Origin: Microcoleus sp. FACHB-61
GTDB lineage: Bacteria > Cyanobacteriota > Cyanobacteriia > Cyanobacteriales > Microcoleaceae
NCBI GenBank assembly: GCA_014695295.1
Contig: JACJNY010000076.1
Span: 62,001-126,000, forward strand
Direction: 5' to 3'
Length of the DNA: 64,000 bases
A program made the position numbers and the translations under genes. Of this stretch, positions 16,318 through 24,339 are shown in pieces (the stretch's first letter is position 1; each line of letters begins with the position of its first letter). Below the pieces are notes generated by a model. That model did no database searches, was not told where the DNA came from, and worked only from the letters and a program-made list of their open reading frames with translations.

Positions 16318-19254
16318 TTATTCGAGCAATTCTACAGTACCGAGATACCCGTCTACTCGGACTTTTTGGCCGTCTCGCAAGCGAGTTGTAGCTTCAGCAA
16401 TATTCATAACTGCGGGAATTTTGTATTCGCGAGCGATTATTGCTCCGTGAGATAGTTGACCGCCAACTTCGGCGATAATTGCTGTTGCTCCTAATAGCAG
16501 CGGTGCCCAACCTGCATCGGTGTAAGGAACTACTGCGATCGCATTTTCTCCTAAATCTGTTGTCACAGTGCGACAAATTTTCACAAAGCCTTCGACGCAG
16601 CCGATACTTGCTGGGATTCCCTGCATGATATTCGTTTCGGATGTTGCGGGGACGATCGCCCTTTTCTGAGAATTTGGCAGCAAATTGCCGTAGACGACAG
16701 GGGGAATCTGGCGATCGCGATCGGCTAACAGGCGATCGCGCCTTTGGCGAATTGTATCCTGAAAAGAAACACTCGCGCCGCTGCGAATCCACTGCTGAAT
16801 TTCCCCAAATTCCAGATAAAAAATATCCCCGCTTTGCTGAAACACCTGCATTGCCAATCCGCAAGCTTCTATCTTCAAAAAAGTCCAGCGTAAATGAGCC
16901 AACAACCGCGCGTAAATTTCGCTAATTTCGTTTTTGACGAGCGATCGCTGCTGACATTTATTTAAGCGCCATTTCTGAGCAAAGGTCAAGCTTAATTTAC
17001 CAGTTTCTGCTAAATTAGCCACAGCAGGTTTTTGAGCCAGAGTTATCAGCAATTTTTGATAAGTTTCCGGTTGTTCTCGCCAAGTAGGAACAGCGATATC
17101 AGTTCCCACTTCGCTCAAATATCCGTAACTATCAAGCCACTGCGCAAACTCTGCTTGCAAACTTGAATTTTCTGAAAATACCTGTGCTAATTGTGCGGTT
17201 GAAATAGTTTCGTCAGGTTGCGAAATCGCAGTTTTTCGCAACTTTTGAGATAATTGCTGCAAAGCTCGGATCGAGGCAATTTCAGGAGCAGTATCATTGG
17301 CAAGCCATTCATCAGCAACGCGAAAAATTGCTTTGCGAATTGCCAGCCCGATCGGCCCTAATATATTGTAGTAAGTAATCGGCTTCAGCCACTCCTGAAT
17401 TTGCTCGGCTCTCTCCAACAATTCTGTTAAATCCGTTGCCGAACTTCCCTCTTCTTTCTCCAATTTTTGGAGTGCGGGGAGGAAAATAGAACTGCGCTCG
17501 ACCTCAAATTCTGCATTCAGCGCCCTCTCCCGCTGCACCAGACGCCACAAACCAGGCAAATTAGGCAAAATCTTCCCCAAAGGCGGCTTGCCCATCTTTT
17601 GTCCTCTGAGCAAAAATTCCAAACCCTGCTCTGGCAATCCCATCATCCGAAAAATTTCGCCCAACAAAGTCGCATTAAAATAGGCGTGAGAACCAAGCAA
17701 AGTTGCCGTTTCCTTAAAATTTAAACCGATCGCGCGATCGCCCAAAACCACCTGAAAAATCTCTCCCCAAACCCCGCAAGTAAGCGGTCGATTAATCGAC
17801 CAAGTTAGCGGGCGAATTGCACCGGGAATCACTTCTGCTGCTATAGTGCGCGTCCAAAACGGCTGTAAATTTGTAATCGGTCGGCTTTGCAAAATCCAAA
17901 CTTTTCCCCCATCCCAACTCCACTCAATATCCTGCGGGATGCCGTGAAAAAAAGCTTCGATTGCTTGCGCTTGTTTCACCAATTTTGCTATAATCGATTT
18001 ATCAAAAATAGAATTATTTTCAAATTCGCTTAAACTTTCTTCTAATGATTCAGGTGTACTAAAATCAATTTCTAAATGAACCGGAGTAACTTGTCCGCCG
18101 ACAACTGATTCAGCACCTCCCGGCAAAGCTTCAATAATAATCTGGGAACCGCCATCTAAAGGATTGCGGCTGAACATGACTCCCGCAATTTGGCTGTCAA
18201 TGTAAGGCTGAATCAATACAGCCATTTGGGTATCGGGGAGTTGTCGCTGGCGGCGGTAAGCCACAGCTTCGGAAGTCCAATAAGACTGGCGGCAGCGATT
18301 AATTGCATCGAGCAATTCTGCTTCGGTGAAAACCGGGCCAATAGTTTGATATTGTCCGGCGGCAGAGCTCGTATCGCCATCTTCTCCCGCAGCAGAAGAA
18401 CGCACAATCATTCGATTTGGGATTTGGGATTTTAGATTTTGGATTACAGAATTACTGATTAACAGTCGATCGGCATTTTCCTCATCCCTTCTTCCCTCTT
18501 CCTTCTCCCCTCTTCCTTCTTCCTTCTTCCCTCTTCCTTCTTCCTGCGATGGCAATATAAAACCAGCAGGTACGTTAAAACCGGCGCGTTTCAGTTGAGA
18601 CAATTTAGCAGCTTTATCGCCGCAGATTGCAGCATCTAACGAGTCATCTAGAGAAAACAATTGTTCTGATTTAGATAAAGCCATATCATCACCCTGAGTG
18701 AAATTAATTGCTGCTAGCAACAAAGCCAATCCTGCTGCTGCTAAAAATTCGGGCATTGATTGTCGCCACACCCAAACCCAGATAGGGGTACACAGACACC
18801 CGCAACGGGAAGCAAAGAGTCTCGCCCGATCGCCCTCACCCCACCACCGCTGTGCCAAACCCCACACCAGCAGCCCCCAAAGGCCCGATGATACAGCCAC
18901 CGGCGGCGAAAATACCAAAAGACCCCAAACAGCGTTGGTCACGCCTCCACCTCCGGCGATCGCATATCTGCCCGCAACTAGAGGAATTAACAGGGCGATC
19001 GCGATCGCAGGTGCATCCGGGAAGCAAAATCGCCCCGCCAAAACTGGCACAATACCTCTGGCAATTTCCGCCAACACCGCAGCAATTCCGGCTAGTTTCC
19101 CCCCGTGAATGAAAGCTGCAGACACGCCCACATTCCCCGTGCCCAGCGCCCTCAAATCTCGGCGGGTAAAGACTCGCACCGCCCATCCCGTTAGCGGTAA
19201 AGCACCCAGGCTGAAACTAGCAGCCAACAGCAATGCTATTGTCCCCAACGGCAT
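16318..19254 (-). CDS. Fusion of a PlsY-like membrane domain to a PEP-synthase-like protein
   Basis: 978 residues. Residues 1-190 are a multi-helix membrane domain related to the glycerol-3-phosphate acyltransferase PlsY (GTGNVGVSAAF, GRYAIAGGGGVTNAVWG). The lysine of the usual GGKG motif is replaced by Gly, which questions the acyltransferase activity. Residues ~200-465 are a PPDK_N/PEP-synthase ATP-grasp (GDKAAKLSQLKRAGFNVPAGF, IVRSSAAGEDGDTSSAAGQ, QDIEWSWDGGKVWILQSRP). The C-terminus has the phosphohistidine swivelling domain (GGQLSHGAIIAREYKIPAV). The PEP-binding TIM barrel of true PpsA is absent, so the protein is probably a phosphotransfer enzyme on another substrate. A low-complexity insert, EEGRGKKEEGRGEKEEGRR, interrupts the ATP-grasp start. 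Confidence 0.88.
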   Translation of the reverse strand: MPLGTIALLLAASFSLGALPLTGWAVRVFTRRDLRALGTGNVGVSAAFIHGGKLAGIAAVLAEIARGIVPVLAGRFCFPDAPAIAIALLIPLVAGRYAIAGGGGVTNAVWGLLVFSPPVAVSSGLWGLLVWGLAQRWWGEGDRARLFASRCGCLCTPIWVWVWRQSMPEFLAAAGLALLLAAINFTQGDDMALSKSEQLFSLDDSLDAAICGDKAAKLSQLKRAGFNVPAGFILPSQEEGRGKKEEGRGEKEEGRRDEENADRLLISNSVIQNLKSQIPNRMIVRSSAAGEDGDTSSAAGQYQTIGPVFTEAELLDAINRCRQSYWTSEAVAYRRQRQLPDTQMAVLIQPYIDSQIAGVMFSRNPLDGGSQIIIEALPGGAESVVGGQVTPVHLEIDFSTPESLEESLSEFENNSIFDKSIIAKLVKQAQAIEAFFHGIPQDIEWSWDGGKVWILQSRPITNLQPFWTRTIAAEVIPGAIRPLTWSINRPLTCGVWGEIFQVVLGDRAIGLNFKETATLLGSHAYFNATLLGEIFRMMGLPEQGLEFLLRGQKMGKPPLGKILPNLPGLWRLVQRERALNAEFEVERSSIFLPALQKLEKEEGSSATDLTELLERAEQIQEWLKPITYYNILGPIGLAIRKAIFRVADEWLANDTAPEIASIRALQQLSQKLRKTAISQPDETISTAQLAQVFSENSSLQAEFAQWLDSYGYLSEVGTDIAVPTWREQPETYQKLLITLAQKPAVANLAETGKLSLTFAQKWRLNKCQQRSLVKNEISEIYARLLAHLRWTFLKIEACGLAMQVFQQSGDIFYLEFGEIQQWIRSGASVSFQDTIRQRRDRLLADRDRQIPPVVYGNLLPNSQKRAIVPATSETNIMQGIPASIGCVEGFVKICRTVTTDLGENAIAVVPYTDAGWAPLLLGATAIIAEVGGQLSHGAIIAREYKIPAVMNIAEATTRLRDGQKVRVDGYLGTVELLE
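18481..18545. repeat. CTTCTTCC-type microsatellite inside the PEP-synthase-like gene
   Basis: Repeated TTCCCTCTTCC/TTCCTTCTT units on the plus strand encode the Glu/Lys/Gly/Arg-rich EEGRGKKEEGRGEKEEGRR stretch. The next stretch, 18416-18450 (TTTAGATTTTGGATTAC), looks like the AAATCTAAAATCC intergenic repeats. The insert is in frame, so the gene stays open. Confidence 0.75.
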
Positions 19255-19390
19255 AAAATCAGCTCTCCTATTTTCAAGCTCTAAACATTATGACCGCAAT
19301 TCTGCCACTTTTTCAGCCTTCAGATATATCAACCAAGCGCCCTTAGCACTTAAAATAATGTAAAAGTAGAGTAGATAAGGATTTAGCCTA

Positions 19391-19678
19391 ATGATAGATA
19401 TCAGCTTGACCACTCCCATAGCAGTTGTTGTCGCACCCATCAGGCGAGTAATGATTGAGCTGCTGATGCAGCAGCCAGTGCCCGAATCAAGTGTCAGCTT
19501 GAGCACTCCAATATTAGTTCTTGTTGCTGGCTTTATTGCTGCAGCTACGATCGGCTCGATCGCGTGGTACAACTCCAAGCGCCCACCCGGTTGGGAATCC
19601 AAAGAACGCCCTGATTTTGTACCGAAAGTTGATAAAGACGATTTGATTGCTGATGTTTCTGAGTCAAAGAAGAAATAG
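19391..19678 (+). CDS. psb35: Psb35-like photosystem II assembly small membrane protein
   Basis: 95 residues. One membrane helix (about 39-59, TPILVLVAGFIAAATIGSIAW) is followed by a conserved-looking soluble tail, YNSKRPPGWESKERPDFVPKVDKDD. That tail matches my memory of the cyanobacterial Ssl2148/Psb35 family, which is implicated in photosystem II assembly. Known members are shorter (about 60 residues), so the true start may be the ATG at 19451 or 19466. The ATG at 19391 has an AAGGA sequence upstream and is retained. Family assignment rests on recall of the motif and should be verified. Confidence 0.6.
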   Translation: MIDISLTTPIAVVVAPIRRVMIELLMQQPVPESSVSLSTPILVLVAGFIAAATIGSIAWYNSKRPPGWESKERPDFVPKVDKDDLIADVSESKKK

Positions 19679-19822
19679 AACAAAGCTGTTTTAGAGCGGA
19701 AAAAGCTTTGAGAGTAATAGGAATTACCCTTGCATATCTCTTTTGTAGGGTGCGCCTTGGCGCGCCTTACGCTATGTAGAAAGGCTTTGAGTGAATAGTT
19801 TTAATTGACCGAAAGCACTAAT

Positions 19823-19867
19823 GTAAAGAAAGCGAGCGCTCATCCCGCGATCGATCGCTTTCTTTAC
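19823..19867. terminator. Hairpin between convergent genes
   Basis: GTAAAGAAAGCGA (19823-19835) and TCGCTTTCTTTAC (19855-19867) are perfect 13-bp arms around 19 bases. They lie between the Psb35-like gene and the convergent MscS gene ending at 19909. A bidirectional terminator is likely, although no long T-run follows. Confidence 0.6.
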
Positions 19868-19908
19868 GTTGATGCAAGATATCATTAGATAGACTTAATC
19901 ATAGAAAT

Positions 19909-21555
19909 TTAGACCTTGACTACAGCTTGGGAGTGTTCTTGAGATTCCGGCTCTGTGGGGAGGCTGCGTTTGAGATATCGCACCACCTCTTCGTAAATTT
20001 GACTGCTAACGCGATCGCCCCGCCGACCATTTTCTAGTTTGATATCATCTATGAAAAAGTTGAGCTTGAACTCGATGTAAATACCCGATTCATCGTGATT
20101 CATTCCAGTCATTAAAATCTGAGGTTCCTGCCATTTGCGTCGGGGTTCTTTAAATCGTTCTCGCAACCAATGTTTCAACTCCATGACGTAATCATCTAAG
20201 CGAGTTTCCTCACGTTGGGGATTTGATATTTTTTGGAAGAGGCGTTGGGCGCGGCGCTTGAGCCTATTGATCTTGAGTTCCCACTCGTCGGGAATCACGG
20301 ATTCATCCTCATTCAGTAAATTGGGGTCACGAATCCAGGCACGATACCAATCCCGAACAAGTTTAATTAGCGTGGAATCCGAGCGAGTTTCTTGGAATTC
20401 AAACACAGACCCATTATTTTTGGTTGTAGTGATAACTGAGAGTCCTATCAAACTCAAAACATCTCGATATTCCTGCTGCACGTTGTCAATTTCATCCTGA
20501 GTCAGGCCGCCTTTTTCAGCAAACTGTAGAGTCACAGCTAAGGTTTCTAGCGCCTGATCGATCTCTTCTAATTTGAGATTGACTTCACTTTCGGCTAACA
20601 GACGCAGCTTTCCCAATCCTTGTTGTTTAGCCAGGTTTTTATCGGCTAGGAGATTGTAATAGTAATCCATAAATTCTAGTTTTTTGTCAATATTGCCCAG
20701 GGTATCGGGATGAGCTAGGATGACGGCTTCCATTACTTGCTTGGCATCATCCAGTTGATAATCTTGCAAAACTTCAATCTTAGTGGAATAAAAGTAATAG
20801 CTTGTCGGACGGCTGAGATTAGTAATGTTTTGTCCCTGCAAAACGCTGTTGGGAATATACACATCACAGTGATTCTCTAGCATATAAAGTTGGGTGACTC
20901 TAACGCCTATCTTCCGCAACATCCCCACTGAGCCATCTTCAAGGCGCAAGACATCTCCAAACTGAAAAGGCGTATCAATCAGGAGTACAATCCCGCTAAA
21001 GAAGTTGGCCAGAATGTCCTTGACGGCAAAACCGATGATAAAGGTTGCACCACCCAAAGTAACCCAGATTCCAGTGAGATCGACCCCAAAGGATTTGAGA
21101 ACCAGGACACTTGCAAACACAACAATCACGACGGGAACCACCGCATCAAGCAGGGGCAACAGTACATCATCCCACATTACCTCCGTCTGCTTGGTGTATT
21201 CTTTCAGGTAATAGATAAAAACCTGACTAAACAACTGGATAAACCAATAACTGACGACAACAATCAGAGATGCGGTCAGAACTCGATCCAGTCCTTCAAT
21301 CACCTCGATTTCAATTAAGCGATGGAAGGTGAATTTGAGCGAAACGAGAACAAAAGCAATTAGCACTGGATACATTGAGACATTGAGCGTAACCAGGGCG
21401 ATATCTCGCTCAAACTTGCGAAAAATAGAGCGCAATATGTAGAACGAGACGCCATAAAGTAAGATTGTGGCGATCGCAGATATGGCTAATTCACCCAGGA
21501 CAAATATCCAAGAATTCACGGTAAACGGTAGGAGGTTTTCTAGGGTAGGGAGCAC
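19909..21555 (-). CDS. Mechanosensitive ion channel, MscS family, copy 1
   Basis: 548 residues from a GTG start. Four N-terminal membrane helices (about 12-160) lead into the MscS pore and beta domain (about 165-255): GIWVTLGGATFIIGFAVKDILANFFSGIVLLIDTPFQFGDVLRLEDGSVG, then YIPNSVLQGQNITNLSRP. A long C-terminal cytoplasmic extension (about 300-548) with several helical segments is larger than in E. coli MscS. It should release solutes under membrane tension during hypo-osmotic shock. It is the tandem paralogue of the next gene upstream (21601). Its 3' end is duplicated as a fragment at 26632-26766. Confidence 0.94.
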   Translation of the reverse strand: MLPTLENLLPFTVNSWIFVLGELAISAIATILLYGVSFYILRSIFRKFERDIALVTLNVSMYPVLIAFVLVSLKFTFHRLIEIEVIEGLDRVLTASLIVVVSYWFIQLFSQVFIYYLKEYTKQTEVMWDDVLLPLLDAVVPVVIVVFASVLVLKSFGVDLTGIWVTLGGATFIIGFAVKDILANFFSGIVLLIDTPFQFGDVLRLEDGSVGMLRKIGVRVTQLYMLENHCDVYIPNSVLQGQNITNLSRPTSYYFYSTKIEVLQDYQLDDAKQVMEAVILAHPDTLGNIDKKLEFMDYYYNLLADKNLAKQQGLGKLRLLAESEVNLKLEEIDQALETLAVTLQFAEKGGLTQDEIDNVQQEYRDVLSLIGLSVITTTKNNGSVFEFQETRSDSTLIKLVRDWYRAWIRDPNLLNEDESVIPDEWELKINRLKRRAQRLFQKISNPQREETRLDDYVMELKHWLRERFKEPRRKWQEPQILMTGMNHDESGIYIEFKLNFFIDDIKLENGRRGDRVSSQIYEEVVRYLKRSLPTEPESQEHSQAVVKV

Positions 21556-21600
21556 GGGATGTAGTCAGTAATGTTAGCAAGAGTCATTTTTATCTAGTTT

Positions 21601-23247
21601 TTAGCTAATGGGCTGCTGGGTAATATAGAGTTGAAGGTGTCTCGTAATCTCTCGATAAATTTCACTATTCACCCGCTCACCCCGTTCGCAGTCCTCTAGC
21701 TTAATGTTATCCACATAATAGTTCAGTGTAAATTTCAAATAGATGGCGCTACTGCCATAAACATTTGGTTCCATCCGAACATCAGGTTCTTGCCATTGAC
21801 TTCTGGCTTGTTTGAACTGAGTTCGCAACCAGCGCACTAAGTCTTTCACATAATCATCTAAGCGAGTTTCTAGGCGATCTGGGTTCAAGATTTGTTGAAG
21901 CAATCGTCTCGCCCGTCGCTTCAAAAGCTCAATGCGATGTTCCCAAGTTTCGGGCAGGACGTATTGATCTTCAGCAACCAAATCTGGATCTTTCTGCCAG
22001 ATCCGATACCATTCCCGAATCAAGCTGATGAGCGAGTCAGGAGAATTCGTTTCTTTGAATTGAATCAAGCGAGGCGATCGCCTCCCCCGATAAAATATCC
22101 CCTTGTTTTTTGACGATTGCAAAACGATGACTTCCAGTCCTATCAGAGTTAGAATATCCTGATATTCTTGCTTGACTGTATTAATGTCATCCTGACTTAA
22201 TCCACCTTTCTCCGCAAATTGCAACGTTACCACCAAGGCTTCCAGTGTGTATTCAATTTCCTCTAGCTTCAGATTTACTTCATTTTCTGCCAATAGCCGC
22301 GCCCGCCCATTCTCTTTTTTGGCATGAAAGTTCTTTTCATCGTCTTCCCATTTGAAATATCGTTCCAGGCACTTCAGTTTGGTATCAATACTACCCAATG
22401 TATCGGGATGTGCACGGAGGATCTCTTCCATCGTTCGCTGGGCGGCTTCCGTATTGCAGTTTGACAGGAACAAGACCGGGATTGAGAAATAGACTGGTGC
22501 AATAGGACGGCTCAGGTTCAGAATGTTCTCCTGTTGCAACTTGCTGTTGGGAATATAAGCGATAGTATGACTTTCAAACAGATAAACCTCAGTGACTCGC
22601 AGCCCAATCTTTTTTAGTACACCCAGGTTGCCACTTTCTAGCCGCAGCACATCCCCAAATTCAAAGGGGGTATCTACTAGCAACGCCAAACCGCTAAAAA
22701 AATTTGCCAGGATATCCTTGGTTGCGAAGCCCGCAATCAAGCTGGCTCCTCCTAACGTCACCCAGATACCAGTCAAGTCAACACCAAAAGAACATTGCAA
22801 AATCAGAGCAACGCCACTCAGGAAAATCAGGATTGGAATCACGCCTTCCAGCAATGGGATCAGGACGTTATCCCACATAATTTCTGTCTGCTCGGCATAC
22901 TCTTTGAGGTAGTAGATTACAACCAGGTTGAAAAACCGAAGCAACCAGTAGGTTGCTGTGACGATAATGCAGGCGATTAAGAAGCGATCCACCCCTTCGA
23001 GTTCCAGCTTCAGATTGTCAAACGTAACTTTCAAACTGATTAGCATAAAAACGATCAAGGCTGGATAAGCAGAAACATTGAGCGTCACCAGAGCAATATC
23101 TCGCTCCAATTGACGAAATAGCGTCCGCATGGTGTAAAACAATAGCCCATACAGGATTGTGGCTCCAACAACTGTTAGTACCAGACTACGCAGGATGAGT
23201 AAGACTTGCTCAAGGTTGATAGAAAGGAACGGGAGAATGTACACCAT
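21601..23247 (-). CDS. Mechanosensitive ion channel, MscS family, copy 2
   Basis: 548 residues, the same length and architecture as the downstream copy. Shared features are the N-terminal helices, GIWVTLGGASLIAGFATKDILANFFSGLALLVDTPFEFGDVLRL, and the cytoplasmic tail with ETRLDDYVKDLVRWLRTQFKQ and SQWQEPDVRM. It is 45 bp from the second copy and on the same strand, so the two are probably one transcript. It lies directly downstream of an slr1659-like STAS gene, which suggests a shared osmotic or stress regulon (inference). Different pore-lining residues between the copies may give different gating tensions. Confidence 0.94.
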   Translation of the reverse strand: MVYILPFLSINLEQVLLILRSLVLTVVGATILYGLLFYTMRTLFRQLERDIALVTLNVSAYPALIVFMLISLKVTFDNLKLELEGVDRFLIACIIVTATYWLLRFFNLVVIYYLKEYAEQTEIMWDNVLIPLLEGVIPILIFLSGVALILQCSFGVDLTGIWVTLGGASLIAGFATKDILANFFSGLALLVDTPFEFGDVLRLESGNLGVLKKIGLRVTEVYLFESHTIAYIPNSKLQQENILNLSRPIAPVYFSIPVLFLSNCNTEAAQRTMEEILRAHPDTLGSIDTKLKCLERYFKWEDDEKNFHAKKENGRARLLAENEVNLKLEEIEYTLEALVVTLQFAEKGGLSQDDINTVKQEYQDILTLIGLEVIVLQSSKNKGIFYRGRRSPRLIQFKETNSPDSLISLIREWYRIWQKDPDLVAEDQYVLPETWEHRIELLKRRARRLLQQILNPDRLETRLDDYVKDLVRWLRTQFKQARSQWQEPDVRMEPNVYGSSAIYLKFTLNYYVDNIKLEDCERGERVNSEIYREITRHLQLYITQQPIS

Positions 23248-23281
23248 CAGCTAGTTGTAAGTTATGACTTTTAGGGATGAT

Positions 23282-23635
23282 TTACTCAATTTCCAACTTC
23301 AGCCCGGGCAACAATTTCTCTAGGTTTTTAAGAGATTTTCCTTGCCACGGCATATCATTCGACCCCAAAACGACTAACTGAACTCCTTTGTTTTTTCGCA
23401 TACTGAGAACAAATTTAGACAACATACTAATGCCCGAACTATTTACAAATGCCAAGTTTTTCAAGTCAATCGTCATTGTGTTGGGTTCAGACTCAGCCAC
23501 TTCCTTCAGTAAATTTGTGATAGGAGCGTACTCTGTAGATCCACCAAGGCTAAGTTCACCTTTGAAGTAAACGGTTACAGAGTCAGGATCGAATTGAACA
23601 ATATAGTCTTCACCTTTAACTTCTTGAGCTGCCAC
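23282..23635 (-). CDS. STAS-domain anti-sigma-factor-antagonist-like regulator (slr1659 type)
   Basis: 117 residues forming a single STAS-like domain. The conserved loop FVNSSGISMLSKFV (about residues 66-79) contains the Ser pair whose phosphorylation controls partner switching in SpoIIAA/RsbV proteins. Cyanobacterial relatives are known as slr1659-type regulators and pair with slr1658-type ATP-binding proteins. That gene is immediately upstream (23691-24281), and a SpoIIE phosphatase that could dephosphorylate the Ser lies beyond it. The three form a kinase-antagonist-phosphatase cassette (inference from order and family). Confidence 0.88.
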   Translation of the reverse strand: MAAQEVKGEDYIVQFDPDSVTVYFKGELSLGGSTEYAPITNLLKEVAESEPNTMTIDLKNLAFVNSSGISMLSKFVLSMRKNKGVQLVVLGSNDMPWQGKSLKNLEKLLPGLKLEIE

Positions 23636-23690
23636 TATCGGTTCTATCCTTTCTTAATAACTTAATTTTGGTTCTGGAAAAAACTGGGAA

Positions 23691-24281
23691 CTAGACTGGA
23701 ACGATTACCATTGTCGTGACAGCAATCATTTTAGGATCTTTTTGGACTATTTCAAATTTCCAGCCTAGCTTTGCTGAATAATCATTGAGCATCGTTAAAA
23801 GACCTAAACCCGATGCTCCACTATTTTCGTCTTCTGCACTTTTTTCTATCTGTTGCACGTAGAGTTCTTCTGGATCGGAGGACAATAGTTCCTGAATAAA
23901 ACTCTGAAACTTATCAACCCCTTCAGCACTCACACTATTTGTAGCGAAAAGTACGGCGGTCACATCAGCTTGTTCCATAAAGTAAATTCCAAATTTAATT
24001 TTGAATTTAGTTGCTTGATCATTGAATTTTAGGGCATTTTCCAACAGTTCATTGGCAATATAACTAACTGCTGCTTTACTTCCTTTAATGCGTCGTTCCT
24101 GGGCGGGATCGTCCTCATCTACGGGGAGAAAGTTAGAAAAGTAATCCGCCATAAAATTAGCTGATAGTCGATTACTACGCCAGCGTTTTTTAATTGGAAG
24201 TGAACTTGGAGTAAAAGTTAATTCCAACGAATCCTGCTCCGGGGGAAAGCTTTCGACAAAATCTCCGAAGATTTGAGGCAT
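23691..24281 (-). CDS. ATP-binding regulatory protein, slr1658 type (candidate serine kinase/anti-sigma)
   Basis: 196 residues related to histidine-kinase-like (GHKL) ATPase modules. The N-box-like AVSYIANELLENALKFND is at about 69-86, and a G-box-like GASGLGLLTMLNDYSAKLGWKFE is at about 155-177. Cyanobacterial slr1658-type proteins accompany slr1659-type STAS proteins. The predicted role is to phosphorylate or bind the STAS partner encoded 55 bp downstream. The start at 24281 follows the phosphatase stop by 58 bp, so the genes are likely co-transcribed. Confidence 0.85.
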   Translation of the reverse strand: MPQIFGDFVESFPPEQDSLELTFTPSSLPIKKRWRSNRLSANFMADYFSNFLPVDEDDPAQERRIKGSKAAVSYIANELLENALKFNDQATKFKIKFGIYFMEQADVTAVLFATNSVSAEGVDKFQSFIQELLSSDPEELYVQQIEKSAEDENSGASGLGLLTMLNDYSAKLGWKFEIVQKDPKMIAVTTMVIVPV

Positions 24282-24339
24282 TGCTAGTTAGATTCTAAAC
24301 AACAGGTTTTCACATTTTATGACTATGAAGGTGATTATA

